Source: Stenopsyche tienmushanensis (lineage: Eukaryota; Arthropoda; Insecta; Trichoptera; Stenopsychidae). Taken from it: a DNA stretch of 64,000 nucleotides. The position numbers were made by a program, and so were the translations under genes. The notes beneath the pieces are model-generated. The model had not been told where the DNA came from and did no database searches. It saw only the letters and a list, made by a program, of their open reading frames with translations. Positions 25,819 through 37,900 of this stretch are shown here, piece by piece. Where the stretch lies: the NCBI GenBank assembly GCA_008973525.1, contig WACJ01000096.1:62001-126000 (forward strand). Reading direction: 5' to 3'. The first letter of the stretch is position 1, and each line of letters begins with the position of its first letter.

Positions 25819-28800
25819 CATCACATCGTTATGGATCATTTTATTTGTTATTTATTTTGCTGGTGAGTCCTTTTTTATTTATTAACATTGAATTTATTCG
25901 ATTAATAGCAATTTTGCAATTTTAGAAGCATTTAGCAGCATCTTTAATTATTTGATAAATCTAAATAAATAATGTTAAATTTAAAGTCTTTTTTCGAAAA
26001 AAAAACATTCAAAATAAAAAAAAGTACTTTTTTAAAAAATATTGTGACTAATACCTTTAATGGCTTTTTTTACATTTCACTTTGTAATTTAGAGCAATTT
26101 GATTGTTACTCAATTTCTGTCGTCACGATTGCTTTCTATCTTTTTTAATTGCTTCTTCATATGTAATCGTTTATATTTTTTCTTTTAAAGCTAAAAGATA
26201 TAATTCATAACTCAAAGTTGCCCAATTTAATCAATCGTCTCAGTATTTACTTTCTTAAAACCAAAAAAAATCTGAATCGATTTTAAAAGAAGATTTACAA
26301 TAACAAATCCAAGATTTGTCCCACTCAACTTGTTCACATTTTATTAACCAAAAAAGAAGACAATGTTCACTATTTCGTCTTACCAATTGATATTTTATTT
26401 AGGAAATATCATCTTATCTTCCTTTGATTTTTAAGAACATTTCTTCTTACCGAATATTATTGCATTAATAATTTTAATAACTAACCATAAAATCTTATCC
26501 TAAGAAATTTCCCCCACAGAATTTGCTGCCATTATATATTGCAACTGTCGAATGTAGTGCAATTCGTGATGCATATCAATACAAACGTTGCAAAACCCTC
26601 TCTCTTCTTTTGTTAACGCATGTTTTCCCTTTTTACATGTTTAACTATGATGAAACTTTCCATATCTAGACACAATCGAATCGAAGAATATGTATATTTC
26701 TAGATGTAGAGTTTATTCGCAATCTGTAGAAATGGAAACCAACAGATAATGAATCTGTTGTTCTTTTGTAGAACTGGCCACCTTCCACAAAGACCATAAA
26801 TTCTTCCGCTGCTAAATAGCTGCATAAATCATCAAGAGTCGTTATATTCTTGCTGATGAATTTAAATGCAACATCTCATATTTATGAGTCACATCAAGTC
26901 ATTATGGACCGTTTTTATTCTTACGGTATCCGTTATAGGATGTAGGCGATTTCCATAGAAGACATTTTTGGGAATAAAGAATTATCGCATGATGATTTCT
27001 CATTGCCTCCCCAGGTGACTAAGTTAGGATAAGATCTCCTGAGTGTGTTGTGAAATTTTCAGTTTTTAAAAAAATCATTTGTAATCATCCCGGTGTTTTA
27101 TTTTTTATGTCCAGGAAATCAGGTTAAATCTGGAACGAAATGATCGATCGGATATATAAATTAGGACTTCGAACTATTATTTTTTCATTTCGGTTTTCGT
27201 TCCAGTTTCAAACATTTATATCGGTTCGATTGCGGCTTTCGTTCCGGAAAATATAACGGTTTTTCCGGTTATCGGTTCAGTTCCGGTTTGAAGCCTTGAT
27301 ATTAACACTCCCAATCTCCCAAATCTATGGCGAAAATGATTTCAAAAATCTTAATTTGAATTTATTATCTCAAGGGTAGTCAACTTTTTTTAATTTCTAG
27401 TGCCCCCTTTTACATCTTTGTAAAATACAGCAGATCCGCGGTAATCCGACAAATGTTTTGCAAGGCAGTGTCGGATTATCGAATTTGTCGGACTATAGAG
27501 TACCGGCCTCGATCCCGTATAGTCCGTATTTTTTTGGAAAAGAGTACACGTAATTAGAAAAAATATGAATATTATGAAATATATATATATAGATAATATA
27601 AGGTTTCATATTATATAATTAACATCATAAATACAATGACACAATATATTTATAAAAAAATTACCGGTTACCGTCATCAAACGTATTCCATCACGATTTT
27701 TGAAGCGTTTAAACTATCCCTTGCTAGCTAGTTTTCTTTCTTGTCCAATATTTGCCTAGAAATAGATGAAACTTGTAAAGAAAACTGAAGAAAGCTTTAC
27801 CGTACATATGTATTTTACTTGTATTGGAATGTCGGACTACAGGGGGCACCGAATTAGACTGAGGCCGGATTATCACTGGTCTGCTGTAGTAAAATTATCT
27901 AACTATCCACCAGTTCCACAGCCGTATAATTTAACGTAACTCCAAAATATTGGTAATTTTATGAGTGGAAGTTTAGTAAAAATATGTAGTTAAATACATA
28001 TATATTTTTACTTATATTCATATATGAAAGCTTGATCCTATCATATATATTTTCTTATATAAGTTTTTATTTTTAGTTTATTAGTATTTTCAATTTTTAG
28101 TATTATATGTCAACTTATCAAACAATAGCTTCAGTAAAGTGATACTACAATAGGTTGATAATAAACACTACTACCTTAAATAATACTTATCATGTATCCT
28201 CTGTTTGCGAACCCTTGATATGATGAGTTTTAATCTTGTTATAAACCCAAAAATCTATGCTTTTATAATACTTCAATAAAAAAATGTTTAAAAATAACAA
28301 TGATGATGATCATGAAACTTGTATTTAAATACATTAACAACCACTTTTTCATTAGCAACACAATCGTGTCTGATTAAAAATATGCTTTAATCAGCGATCC
28401 ATGAACTAAAGGGAGGGTAAATAATATATTTTCGTCACGCCTATAGCACCCTCGTGATGAATCGCTTTATACATATTACTGATGGATTTAAAACAGAAAT
28501 TTAAATTATTTTTTCGTTTAGATGGACTTCAAAAGTTCATCGAAACGCCTACACCAACGGAAGTAAGTCCAGGAAAAGAAGCGCTTCTTCATTGCAAAGT
28601 ACAGAGTCGTAGAGGTTCATGCTCGTGGCAGAAAGACAATAAGGTAAGCATAATCTTGATTATCTGGCAATTTGTCATTTAATTGTATTGTCATTCAACA
28701 ATAGCACTGCTTACTTCATACTTTCGAAAAAAAAACCATTATGTCGGAGGAATTAAGCTGAACGGAATAACTGCTATGCAATTGATGAACGTATGTTTAA

Positions 28801-31800
28801 CGTCTTGGGAATCTTAGAGTGTTATGCTTTAACAATGAAAGATTTGGGTAACCGGGAAAATTATTCAAGGAAGTGAACCACACCTCATCAAAAAAGCAGA
28901 TGTCATGATGATTGAGTGAATATCCATATAATCGCATGATTTACCGGATGCTCCAATGAGGCGGAAAGCTCTGAATGGGAAAAGTTAAAGCTTGTTTCCG
29001 CGTTGCGTCTTTTACAAAAGCGATTTCCAGCTTCCAACTTTCCATAAATATATGCAAAATACTATTTAAACTCGTACCTAATTTTGATTTAAATAGTTTT
29101 TAATCGTTTTAGCCTGTGGGCATTCACGTGGGAAAGTATGAATGGGCTGGTGGTGAAGCAGGAGGCCCTGGAGGTGGAGAAGATTGTTCGTTATGGGTGC
29201 GAGCTGCCTCGTTACAGCTAGATGATGGTTTATGGCAATGTCAAGTCACAGCAAGTGCTTATGATGCGCAGGTAATTACATTTTAAAATTATGATGAATA
29301 TATAATAGATCATTTATCTCAAAAGCATTGATTTAAATCCCAAACACAGGATGCATTATCTAGTCCACCGATTCCACTGTCGGTAAGGGTAGCACCTCAA
29401 CCTCCGAGATTACTTCAAGGCGGCGTTCCGCTACCACCAGGTCGACCTCTTTCTACAGCACAAGGAATACGAACGTCCGTCCTTTGCGAATCACGATATG
29501 GAAATCCCCCTGCTTCGATCAGCTGGTTCTTGGGTATATTTACTTCAGATGCCGTTCAAATTGCAACATTATTCTGGTTTGCATTGTTGATTTTAATTTT
29601 AAAGACGATGAACAACTAACTGCTTGGAGTCAGACAAATTCTTCAGAAGTAGAACGACCGCGTGTGTGGGCTGCACGTTCTGCTGTTGAAGTTGTCGGTG
29701 CTAGATCACATCATGGTCGTCGTCTTGCATGCCGAGCAACACATGCTGCTTATCCAGATCCAGGATACAAGGACGCCGTTTCAGTTCTCGATGTCACATG
29801 TATGTTATTCCAAATTTAAAAAAATCTTAAGTCCTTACCAAACAATTCTTGCTAATGTGTTTACCAAAATTTAGTTGCGCCAATTGTGAGCATATCAGGA
29901 GCGGAAGGAATCGATTCTTTAGAGGAAGGTGGTAGTGGAGCACTAGCATTGAGATGTCGAGCTGAAGGAAATCCAGCTCCTTCATCATGGTGGACCAGAT
30001 CTTCTCCTCGACCTTTACCTCCTGCGGCAGCCACCGATACTTTATTGCTTGCTCCACTTGCGCGCAATCATTCAGGTTATAAATGCTTCCAACGACGATG
30101 CAAATACATCAACATTCAGATATTCAATTCCATCATATTATTTCAGGTACCTACATTTGTCAGGCTAGAAATTCCATCGGCGAATCTGATCCTGTCAGTA
30201 TTGACATAGATGTTAAATGTGTGTATATCTTTCGATTTTGACACCAATTATGATTGAATGCTTATAGGACTAATTATAACGTGATTTGTAGATTCAGCTC
30301 GAGTTCTTTGGGTTGGCCCAGAGCCATCGATTCAATCCACGCTTTTCACTCGAGTTGCTTTGGAATGTAGAGCTGAAGGAAATCCTCCACCGAGATACTT
30401 ATGGACACACGCGTGAGTCAATTTTATGAAAAACTAAATCATATTCGATTTTGGTTATAATTCTTTCATTGGATTTGCAGTCCTTTGGAGGCTACTGATG
30501 CAGAAGGTGGAATGCCAGTGGGCAGGGAACCCATTTTAATACTCCATAACGTCACGTACCGTCAACAAGGATCTTATCGTTGTACTGCTTCAAACACAAT
30601 AGGAGGTCGAGAACGTTGGCATACTGCTGATCATTTGACCTTAACTGTGGTAATTAATTGCAATAGATTATATATTTCATCAAAGAATAATCAATACTCT
30701 TAGTATATAAATGCTTCAGGTCGGTCCACCTGTAGGAGAAGGCGATGGTGAGAATGGGAGTGGAGTAGCTGAAGCCCGCCTGGGTTCTGATGCTCGCGTT
30801 AGTGCTCTTGTATGTGCTGAACCACCACCAAGAAGAGCCGCCTGGCACTGGGGCAGTCTTACGCTTACAGTGCCTGCTCAAATAGGTATCTTCTTAAATC
30901 CAAAATTTAATAATATGATTGAAAAGGGTAATATTAACAAACGATGCTTTTCAGGTCGATATCGATCAGCAGAAGCTGTGCGTCAGGGAGCATGTTTTTT
31001 GTATGTGCTTCATGTTTCAGCAACTCAACGCCAAGATGCAAGAACTTATCTATTGCGCGTTGAAAATGAGCGGGGAGCAACAGCACATGCTGCTAGGCTT
31101 ATAATTCATGGTAACAACCATAAAACATAATCAATTTAATTCAAAAATATATGTTTGAACTAATTAAATTCCAATATTGATATATTTCAGAAAATGCTGC
31201 ACTTGGACCATTAGCCGGTGCTGCTGTTGTTATTATTGCGCTTGTATTGTTAATATTTTGTATTTTAAGAAAATGTAGAAACACTAAAGGTATAGATTTG
31301 AGTCATATGTATTAATGGAAATATTTTTCTTCATCAATTTTCTATTAGTCTTCAAGAATAATATTTTTTTTTTGTTTATTATAGATAAAAATGACTATAG
31401 TGCATCAGAACTTGACGGGTAAGCTTTAAAAGATAATTTTATTGAAACTGCTCTTAAAACATTTTCGCTAATAAACATTTAACACCTAAAATGTTCCCGT
31501 TTTTATAGACATATAAATATGTTCAATTGAATAATATAAAGGGTGAAACTTTTAATTGATTTATAGGGACAAAACAGAAGGTTTGCCTGCTGATGCGATG
31601 TACTCCACCAGGGTCTACTCCCCTGATGCCCTCAAGGTGCGGAGGGCAGCACTGGTTCTTCAACCTCCAACCACCGTGTGACACGTGTGCGTGTGTGCCA
31701 ATCACCTTTCTTTCTTTTGCACTATAACTTTATATTTTATATTAATCCAATGGAATAGTTTAAAACAGGACTCGGAGAGCAAGTAAAATCGCTATTTTTG

Positions 31801-33017
31801 TCGGAACTGAACCGGTTCGAAAATATCGGTTTATTTCGGATCGGTACTCATTTTACTCGAAAGAGAATTTGATTCGATCTTGTACAGCTCCAGCAACACA
31901 AATTAGGGATTTTTGCAACGCAATGGAAGATATTTTAACAATCGGAAATAACTTTCATCTTTATAAATAAATTTAACCAAAAATCTTGTGTACTTAACGC
32001 TTTTACGGACACGTCTGCATTATGGGTCATTATTGGTATGCAGACGCATACGTGTCCGCCAACGCGTTAAATTGTAAACGTGAACGTATATTATATTTGT
32101 CGCTTACATGATGATAGCACCAAAATTAACAGGATTAACTAGAAATTTTGGAAAATCTTGTAAAAATAAATTTATAGGAACAAATTGAAAATTAATAACT
32201 TCTATAATGAAATTAAAATGTTATATATGATGGCTATTTAGAGCTGAACCGAAAATCGAAAAAATATTTTTTCTCCTGGAACGAAAACCGGAACAAAAAA
32301 TACAGTTCGAAGCCCTGGCTTAAAATATTCTAAGGGATTTTTTTTAAAAGTATATTTATAACTCAGATTTGGTGAATACTTATTAATTTCTGTACATCTA
32401 ACATATTAACACCACTTTTTAAAAATAATTTCTTCGACAAAGCATGACGTACTTAAATTAGGAGGGAGACATATTTACATTTAGCTCAACTAAAAATATA
32501 TTAAATAAATATTATACTTGTCGATAGACTAAATTTCATACAGAATTGGGTCATCCTATGGTCAGTTAATAATGCATGAGTTTGTCGTTCCTAGCAAATG
32601 TTTACGGACGCAGCACAAACAGATTAATGATCTATTTTTGTACTGTATCTTGCTCAACATATGTATATCGTTTTTAGTCCTGGTCGATTTGTATGTTAAA
32701 ATATACATCATTTTCAGGAGACAGTTGAACCTGAAAAAGAGCACGTGTACTCTGTCCTGGATCCACGGGTACAATATGACGTGACCATCTCAAAGCGCGG
32801 TACTCCCCCGACTTTTTTAAGCGTATCCCGTCCCCTATCCACCCATTTGGCAGGTCCATCGAATCAAGCAGAAGATCCTAATTTTGCAAGGACGCGCTCC
32901 AAAAGATCTACCAGGAGCTCCGGAAGGAGCTTTCATAAAACGAGACCAAAATCATTACAATCGTTTGATAATCCTAAATATTTGGACCATTTGTTTCCGA
33001 TGACGGCAGAATTGTAA
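25790..33017 (+). CDS. Five-Ig-domain type I membrane adhesion protein (irre/kirre/nephrin-like)
   Basis: Probable cell-surface recognition molecule. Coding exons: 25790-25862, 28522-28643, 29113-29271, 29350-29533, 29605-29799, 29875-30075, 30147-30218, 30292-30412, 30481-30649, 30720-30885, 30955-31110, 31191-31289, 31385-31418, 31567-31636, 32718-33017. Phases agree throughout, giving 706 aa. Exon 1 encodes a signal peptide ('SLWIILFVIYFA'). Ig1 pairs C49-C108 plus an extra C58/C90; Ig2 C164-C222; Ig3 C272-C316; Ig4 C361-C410; Ig5 keeps C464 but has Leu where the second cysteine is expected (L521 in 'TYLLRVENERG'). A single membrane span is at about 547-566, then a basic stop-transfer 'RKCR' and a cytoplasmic tail of about 140 residues. 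The layout of V-type Ig1, CD80-like Ig2 and three more Ig domains suits insect irre/kirre/nephrin-type proteins; neuromusculin is another candidate. I am sure of the class, not the ortholog. A poly(A) signal candidate is at 33334-33339. Confidence 0.9.
27185..27296. repeat. 'CGGTTTTCGTTCC' repeat fragment
   Basis: Repeated C/G islands in AT-rich DNA ('TTCGGTTTTCGTTCCAG', 'CGGTTCAGTTCCGGTTTGAA'). It is related, partly in inverted orientation, to 31789-31860 and 32236-32322 in the last intron of the same gene. The class is unknown. Confidence 0.5.
27428..27886. mobile_element. pogo/Tigger MITE with TA target duplication
   Basis: Begins CAGCAGATCCGCGGTAATCC and ends in the inverted form 'GGATTATCACTGGTCTGCTG', flanked by TA on both sides. 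Sub-terminal 'GTCGGACTA' blocks are also inverted. Length 459 bp, no coding. Related ends occur near 33745-33790, 44205-45884 and 49734-49800. Confidence 0.8.
31567..31681 (+). CDS. Alternative terminal exon of the Ig-domain protein (short tail ending in a PDZ-type motif)
   Basis: If the donor AAG|GTGCGG at 31636/31637 is not used, exon 14 reads on for 14 more codons plus a TGA (31679-31681), ending '...LVLQPPTTV'. This gives a 621-aa form lacking the 99 residues of the last exon. The final T-T-V fits a class I PDZ ligand (Thr at -2, Val at 0), as known for irre/kirre-family tails. Whether both forms are made cannot be seen from DNA. Confidence 0.45.
31789..32322. repeat. Repeat with 'GAACCGG' ends containing the TTAA MITE
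   Basis: Left block 'CGGAACTGAACCGGTTCG' and right block 'GGAACGAAAACCGGAAC...GTTCGAAGCCCTGG' belong to the family also seen at 27185-27296. The middle is AT-rich and interrupted by the 77-bp hairpin. Borders uncertain. Confidence 0.4.
31994..32070. mobile_element. 77-bp TTAA-bounded hairpin MITE
   Basis: Begins TTAACGCTTTTACGGACACG and ends with the inverse CGTGTCCGCCAACGCGTTAA. The arms also pair further in (CGTCTGCAT/ATGCAGACG), leaving a short loop. Shares its first ten bases with the nested element at 10718, suggesting the same piggyBac-like family. Lies inside the C/G-rich repeat at 31789-32322 in the last intron of the Ig gene. Confidence 0.75.
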
Positions 33018-33333
33018 ATACACAATTGCATTTAAGTTTTAAATATATTTTTTTTAAATATGGATGGATTTATTTTATTTATTAATACTTAATTCCTTTG
33101 AAAATTATAATGACTAGTGATCAATCAAAAATAATATCTAAAGCGTTTTCAAATGATACTTCATTAATAATTGCTTACATAGGCTATATGTCACAATGAT
33201 GAATGCTAATGATTGCATTATACGAAAATTATATTGATGACATTAATGCATCATCATTAAATTAAATAATAATACAATTTATAAATGGAATCTTTAAAAG
33301 CCAATTTTCTGTTTTATGTAACTTGAATATTGC

Positions 33334-33339
33334 AATAAA
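33334..33339 (+). terminator. Candidate poly(A) signal of the Ig-domain gene
   Basis: AATAAA in 'TTGCAATAAATTTAA', 317 bases after the TAA stop; plausible but not unique in this AT-rich stretch. Confidence 0.35.
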
Positions 33340-33593
33340 TTTAATAATAATTCAAAATTAATTTATCATAAATCAGGTATTTTACCCTTACTTTTGTTCC
33401 GATGGGTCCTCAGTCTCACCCGTTTGAGACATCGATTAAGACATATTGTAAAAATATTAACGAATTTGAAAGTGATTGATGAAAGGGATTATATGCATGA
33501 ACTAGACGTTGAATTAGAAATATCAGCGGTAGTTGATAGCAATAAAGATGATGTTTCTAGTGTAGTGCAAAAAAAAAATCAATAAAGACTATA

Positions 33594-34627
33594 GTTCTGT
33601 TTTCACACCATCAAATCCTGCTCTCGTATTAGATTCTGATTCTGATGAAGATATTTGGATTCCTGCAATGCAAATGCAAAATGAACCTTCAAGGTTTACA
33701 GCAGCAGTGATAAATCAGATTTTCGATCAAATACATCTCCACCAATTGCTAATCCGGCCCCAATCTAATCCGGCACCCCCTGTGGTCCGTCATGTGTACG
33801 CTAAAGCTTCGTCAATGTAAAAAATGCAAAAGTATGTTTCTGTACCGCCTAAATTAAAACGATCCGCTTTAAGTTGCTGCTGGAAAAATCTGTGGCTAGA
33901 CGGTAGTCCCTGGAGAAAATGTTTTACCATTAATAGAAGATGAATACCAAAGGACAGTAAGCATTTGTCGTAATATTGGTGGAGATAGTTTTGATGACAT
34001 GGATATTCATAACATCCAAGAAATATTGGAGGATCGTACGTTGAACGAAGTCGAAATATTAAACAAATCTATTACAATTAATTACTCAGAAAGAAGTTGC
34101 AGCGAAATAGCTACATGTTTCACACATTAAAAACAGTTAATGAAAACATTATTAAGAGCTATTAAGTTAAATTTATTTTTTTATAGAAAATTATCTTATA
34201 ATGGAAAGAAGTTTAAAATTGAGGAGAAAATTACAACATATTTTGTAACCTTATAATAAAATACGTAAATATATTTATACGCTAAAAGTAGAAAATCGCT
34301 TATTACCAAATTTTTGAAGGCTAATATCAAAAATATTCCAGGACGGTGATGGAAACCCACAACAGATCTCGAAAAAGAATAAAACAAATAGAATTATATG
34401 TGAAAGTGATGATGAATGATTATTAATTTTATGTGTTATTAAAGTTTTATTTTTTCAATTAATTTCGTAAATGTACATGTGTTTATTTAAAAAAATAAAT
34501 TACATATATAAACTACCTTCGATATTTTTTTGGAACGCAAACCTAATTTTGTATGAACTTCAAACCTTGCATAACACGAATTTATATTACACTACGTTTT
34601 TGTGGAACCATATAACCGTATTATACG
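33594..34627 (+). pseudogene. Broken pogo/Tigger transposase relic, copy B
   Basis: Plus-strand fragments in several frames match the C-terminal part of Tigger-type DDE transposases: 'ALSCCWKNLWLDGS' near 33880, then 'SICRNIGGDSFDDMD' and 'IHNIQEILEDRTLNEVEIL' near 33960-34060, interrupted by stops and frameshifts. The far end (34546-34627) matches, inverted, the end of copy A at 10493. A short end of the 27.4-kb Tigger family (33745-33790, 'ATCCGGCACCCCCTGT') is embedded. The 63-codon frame just upstream (33394-33585) is unassigned. Not functional. Confidence 0.75.
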
Positions 34628-34841
34628 AGTTAATAATTAAATAAAAATAAGTAGTACAGATAAGATTATTTTTATATATAAAAAAAATGGAATATGTATT
34701 TAATTCATTTAAAAAACATTAATTCACCGTCTCTCCCTTGGTTGATGCTCGCAGTGCGTAAACGCGAACGTGCGTTTATTTTCAGCGCTTGCAATAAGCG
34801 GCGCCGTTCGCTAGTATGGCAACATTTCTACATAAACTTTG

Positions 34842-34876
34842 TCAGTTTGTTACCGTGAACGGCGGCGTGTGGTTGT
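34842..34876 (+). promoter_or_regulatory. Inr + DPE core promoter match of the myosin gene
   Basis: TCAGTTT at 34842-34848 matches the arthropod initiator TCAGTY. With its A (34844) as +1, GGTTGT at 34871-34876 falls at +28 to +33 and fits the downstream promoter element RGWYVT. The surrounding 34735-34960 is unusually CpG-rich for this window and no TATA box is seen. This predicts a 71-base 5' UTR before the ATG at 34915. Confidence 0.6.
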
Positions 34877-34914
34877 GTGTGGTTCTACCCGGCTGATATC
34901 TTGAAACTGTCACG

Positions 34915-37900
34915 ATGGCCGCACCCCCTGAAGTGGGCGTGCCTGACTTCGTCCTTATGGATGAACTCGACGCAGACATATTCGTCGACAATTTGCAACT
35001 CAGGTATAATCTATTTACCAAGCTTGAAATTTAACGAACTATTCAAATATCAGAAACTTTTGTCTGGTTTACTCCGAATGTGCGCTCGAATACCTTGAAA
35101 GTTCACAAAAACTTGGTTCAAAGCCGATAAGCCACAAATGATTCGAATGTGCACACGAACCAGCATTAAGTCATAGGGCAAGAATTCGCGTCCTTATTTG
35201 AATTTTGTCAATGTATGAGTTCGGATTACACGTGAGGAAATTCAAGCCCGATTTAATCTGATATAAATTTATGTTCTTATGATTTCTCATTTCATGTGTG
35301 CCACATTAATGTAATGTGGTTTTGAATTTACCAATGTTTTTGCCAAGGATGTGGTTTCAATAACATGAAGTGTGTGTATTATTTTTAACCATTGGTCATA
35401 TTTACTTATGGAAATGTCAGTTATACTATAAGCAGTTAATACTCTATTTTTGCCATATTTCCATTAAATTAGAATAATTACAAATGGTACCATTATCAGC
35501 CAAATGTATTATAAGTGTTTGTTAAGTGTTCAACTTTTATATGATCATGTTTACCAAAAAACCAAAACAAAACTGCACGTTAATTTACATTTTAAATGGA
35601 AAATTGTTGTAAATCCACCGGCTATTTCAAAAATATGCATGAGTTAATAGCTATAAGCTGAAATATTCTGCTAGATATTCTAAATAACTTCAACGATATC
35701 AATAATAAGTAAGATATGATACAATATTTAACGGCATATTTTTCAGGTAAACACTTCACTTAGCTTCAATATTATCAATAGATAAAATATAGGTATTCAC
35801 ATGCAACAAGTTGCTTTTATCATGCATTTAATCTGTATATAAATCTAAAATGATCTATATATTTATTATAATGTAATATATTGTCTGAACATATTAAATC
35901 ATTGATTATATCCGTCAATAACTTTAAATACATCAACATACTGGCTCGGTACACAATTCAAATTTGTCGCTCAAAGACATATTTTACAGCAATCCACAGA
36001 CATTTAAGACTATTTAAATACTTGAAGATTTCGCTTTCGTCAGAGCACCATGTATTCCAATTGCATATGGAATTCACTCAAATATAATAGCATATTTACC
36101 GTTAATTAGCGACCAGCTGATAGATTGTATTCACTTTAAGTTCATTAATACGTGCATTCAGATTGCTGCTAAACAAATTAAGATCTGATCTGTATTTAAG
36201 TATATTCCCCATAGATTAGAGACGCACATAGATGTAAAGATGCTAAATGCTCGCTCCGAATAAGAAATTTTACAATATAACCGATGGTATTAACGAATCA
36301 TAATTTGGATTGAAGCTTAGCTAATTTTAATATTGGAAAGATCTATTGATTAAGTTTAGCGTGTTTGAATACATTTTTAATCTATTGGCGCTCGTGTTTA
36401 GAAGCGATTTGCATACTATTATCCTCGACCATGGCCTTATAACCTGAGTAAATTTTTCTTCACTGATTCAAAATGACTCATTGTCTGACTCATCATTATC
36501 ATTGTCACAGGCTGAGATAATGCAACATAAACTACAAGAATATATTTCATTTAACATAATGTCTTAAACCCGTTATCATTTGATTATGATTAGTATAACA
36601 CACAAGGAGGAGGAACTGCATCTATTTTTTTCAACGTAGAGCACATGTTACTATACTGAAATAAAACATTCACACATTGTGTTTATTTATGAGTGCATTG
36701 AAGCAGATGTTATATTTTGTTTATGAAAATTTTGCTGTAACTGGTAACATGTGTTGCTTATTATCTGGCAGACAATTGTTGATAAATAATATGTCTTTTA
36801 AACAAAAATTGCAACTATTTTAGCATGCAAATTAGATCACATATCAAAACGTACAAATCATAAAGGTTAATTTTTTTTTTTTAATACAAAAGCATATTGT
36901 TTGGATCACTTGACCAAATTCCTTGCAGTTTGGTCAAGGAATTGCAGATGCTTCTACGACCAACGCAGATCACTGTAAATGGTCTACGAATTGAACACTT
37001 CCTGCAGGCGGAAATTTCTACTTTCCTGTCTTAATTTTAAAAGACCGTTTTCCTTAGTTCCCCCATCGGATTGGCCATAATGCGAATTTATTATGGAATT
37101 AATTTAATTTTGGCACTATTAAATAATTTACCAATATTTGGATTATAAATACCTCCATAAAAAAAATATTTTAACAGTCTTATTGTCTTCAAATATGAAT
37201 TTGCAATATCAAAAAGAACACAATTTATCAAATGAACAATTACTGGCTTCAAATTCTAAGCTGTTTTTTTTAGCATCATTCATTCAACATTAAATGTATG
37301 TCGAGATGCATATATAAATTGAATAAGATGGCATATAAACTTCTAATGCTGATTAAATAACTTATTGAAGTCTTGTTTTCATGATATCTAATATTACGTA
37401 GTACCACATGAAGATTCGGAATTTCATTTAGTCAAAGATTAACCGTCATTGAGATAGATTCTATGCAATCATTTACATGTTCGACTATTTGAAATTGACA
37501 AAAATACTATAGTATTCAATTGACTTTCAATACGGAGTCATTGTTGTTATTTCTGTTGTTTTCTATGACTTTCAATAGAATGGCGCCAACAAAAGATTGA
37601 CCCTTATTTTTTTGTATGGGTACAAATTGAGACAACGCAGCGAAACTAAATATAAATATCAATAGTCTTCAAATAAGGTTCTATTTGTGAAAGAACAATA
37701 CAAAAAATGGTACAAAAAGATCATTTCCGTAATATTAAAGTGTGTGTTCTTCGTTGACAATTCGTAATAATGAATCATTGATTTAATATTACAGAGGAAT
37801 ACAAAAAATATGGACCCCGTATCTATTAGATTTTATATCGATATTCCCATTATTAGAGTTGAGGTGTAGTAAATACATCACCGGTAGGGAAAGATTGATA

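Larger units (their letters stand above)
25863..28521 (+). other. First intron of the Ig-domain gene (2.7 kb)
   Basis: Separates the signal-peptide exon from Ig1. It holds a 459-bp Tigger MITE (27428-27886) and a repeat fragment with 'CGGTTTTCGTTCC' motifs (27185-27296). The remainder is AT-rich with nothing recognisable. Confidence 0.75.
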
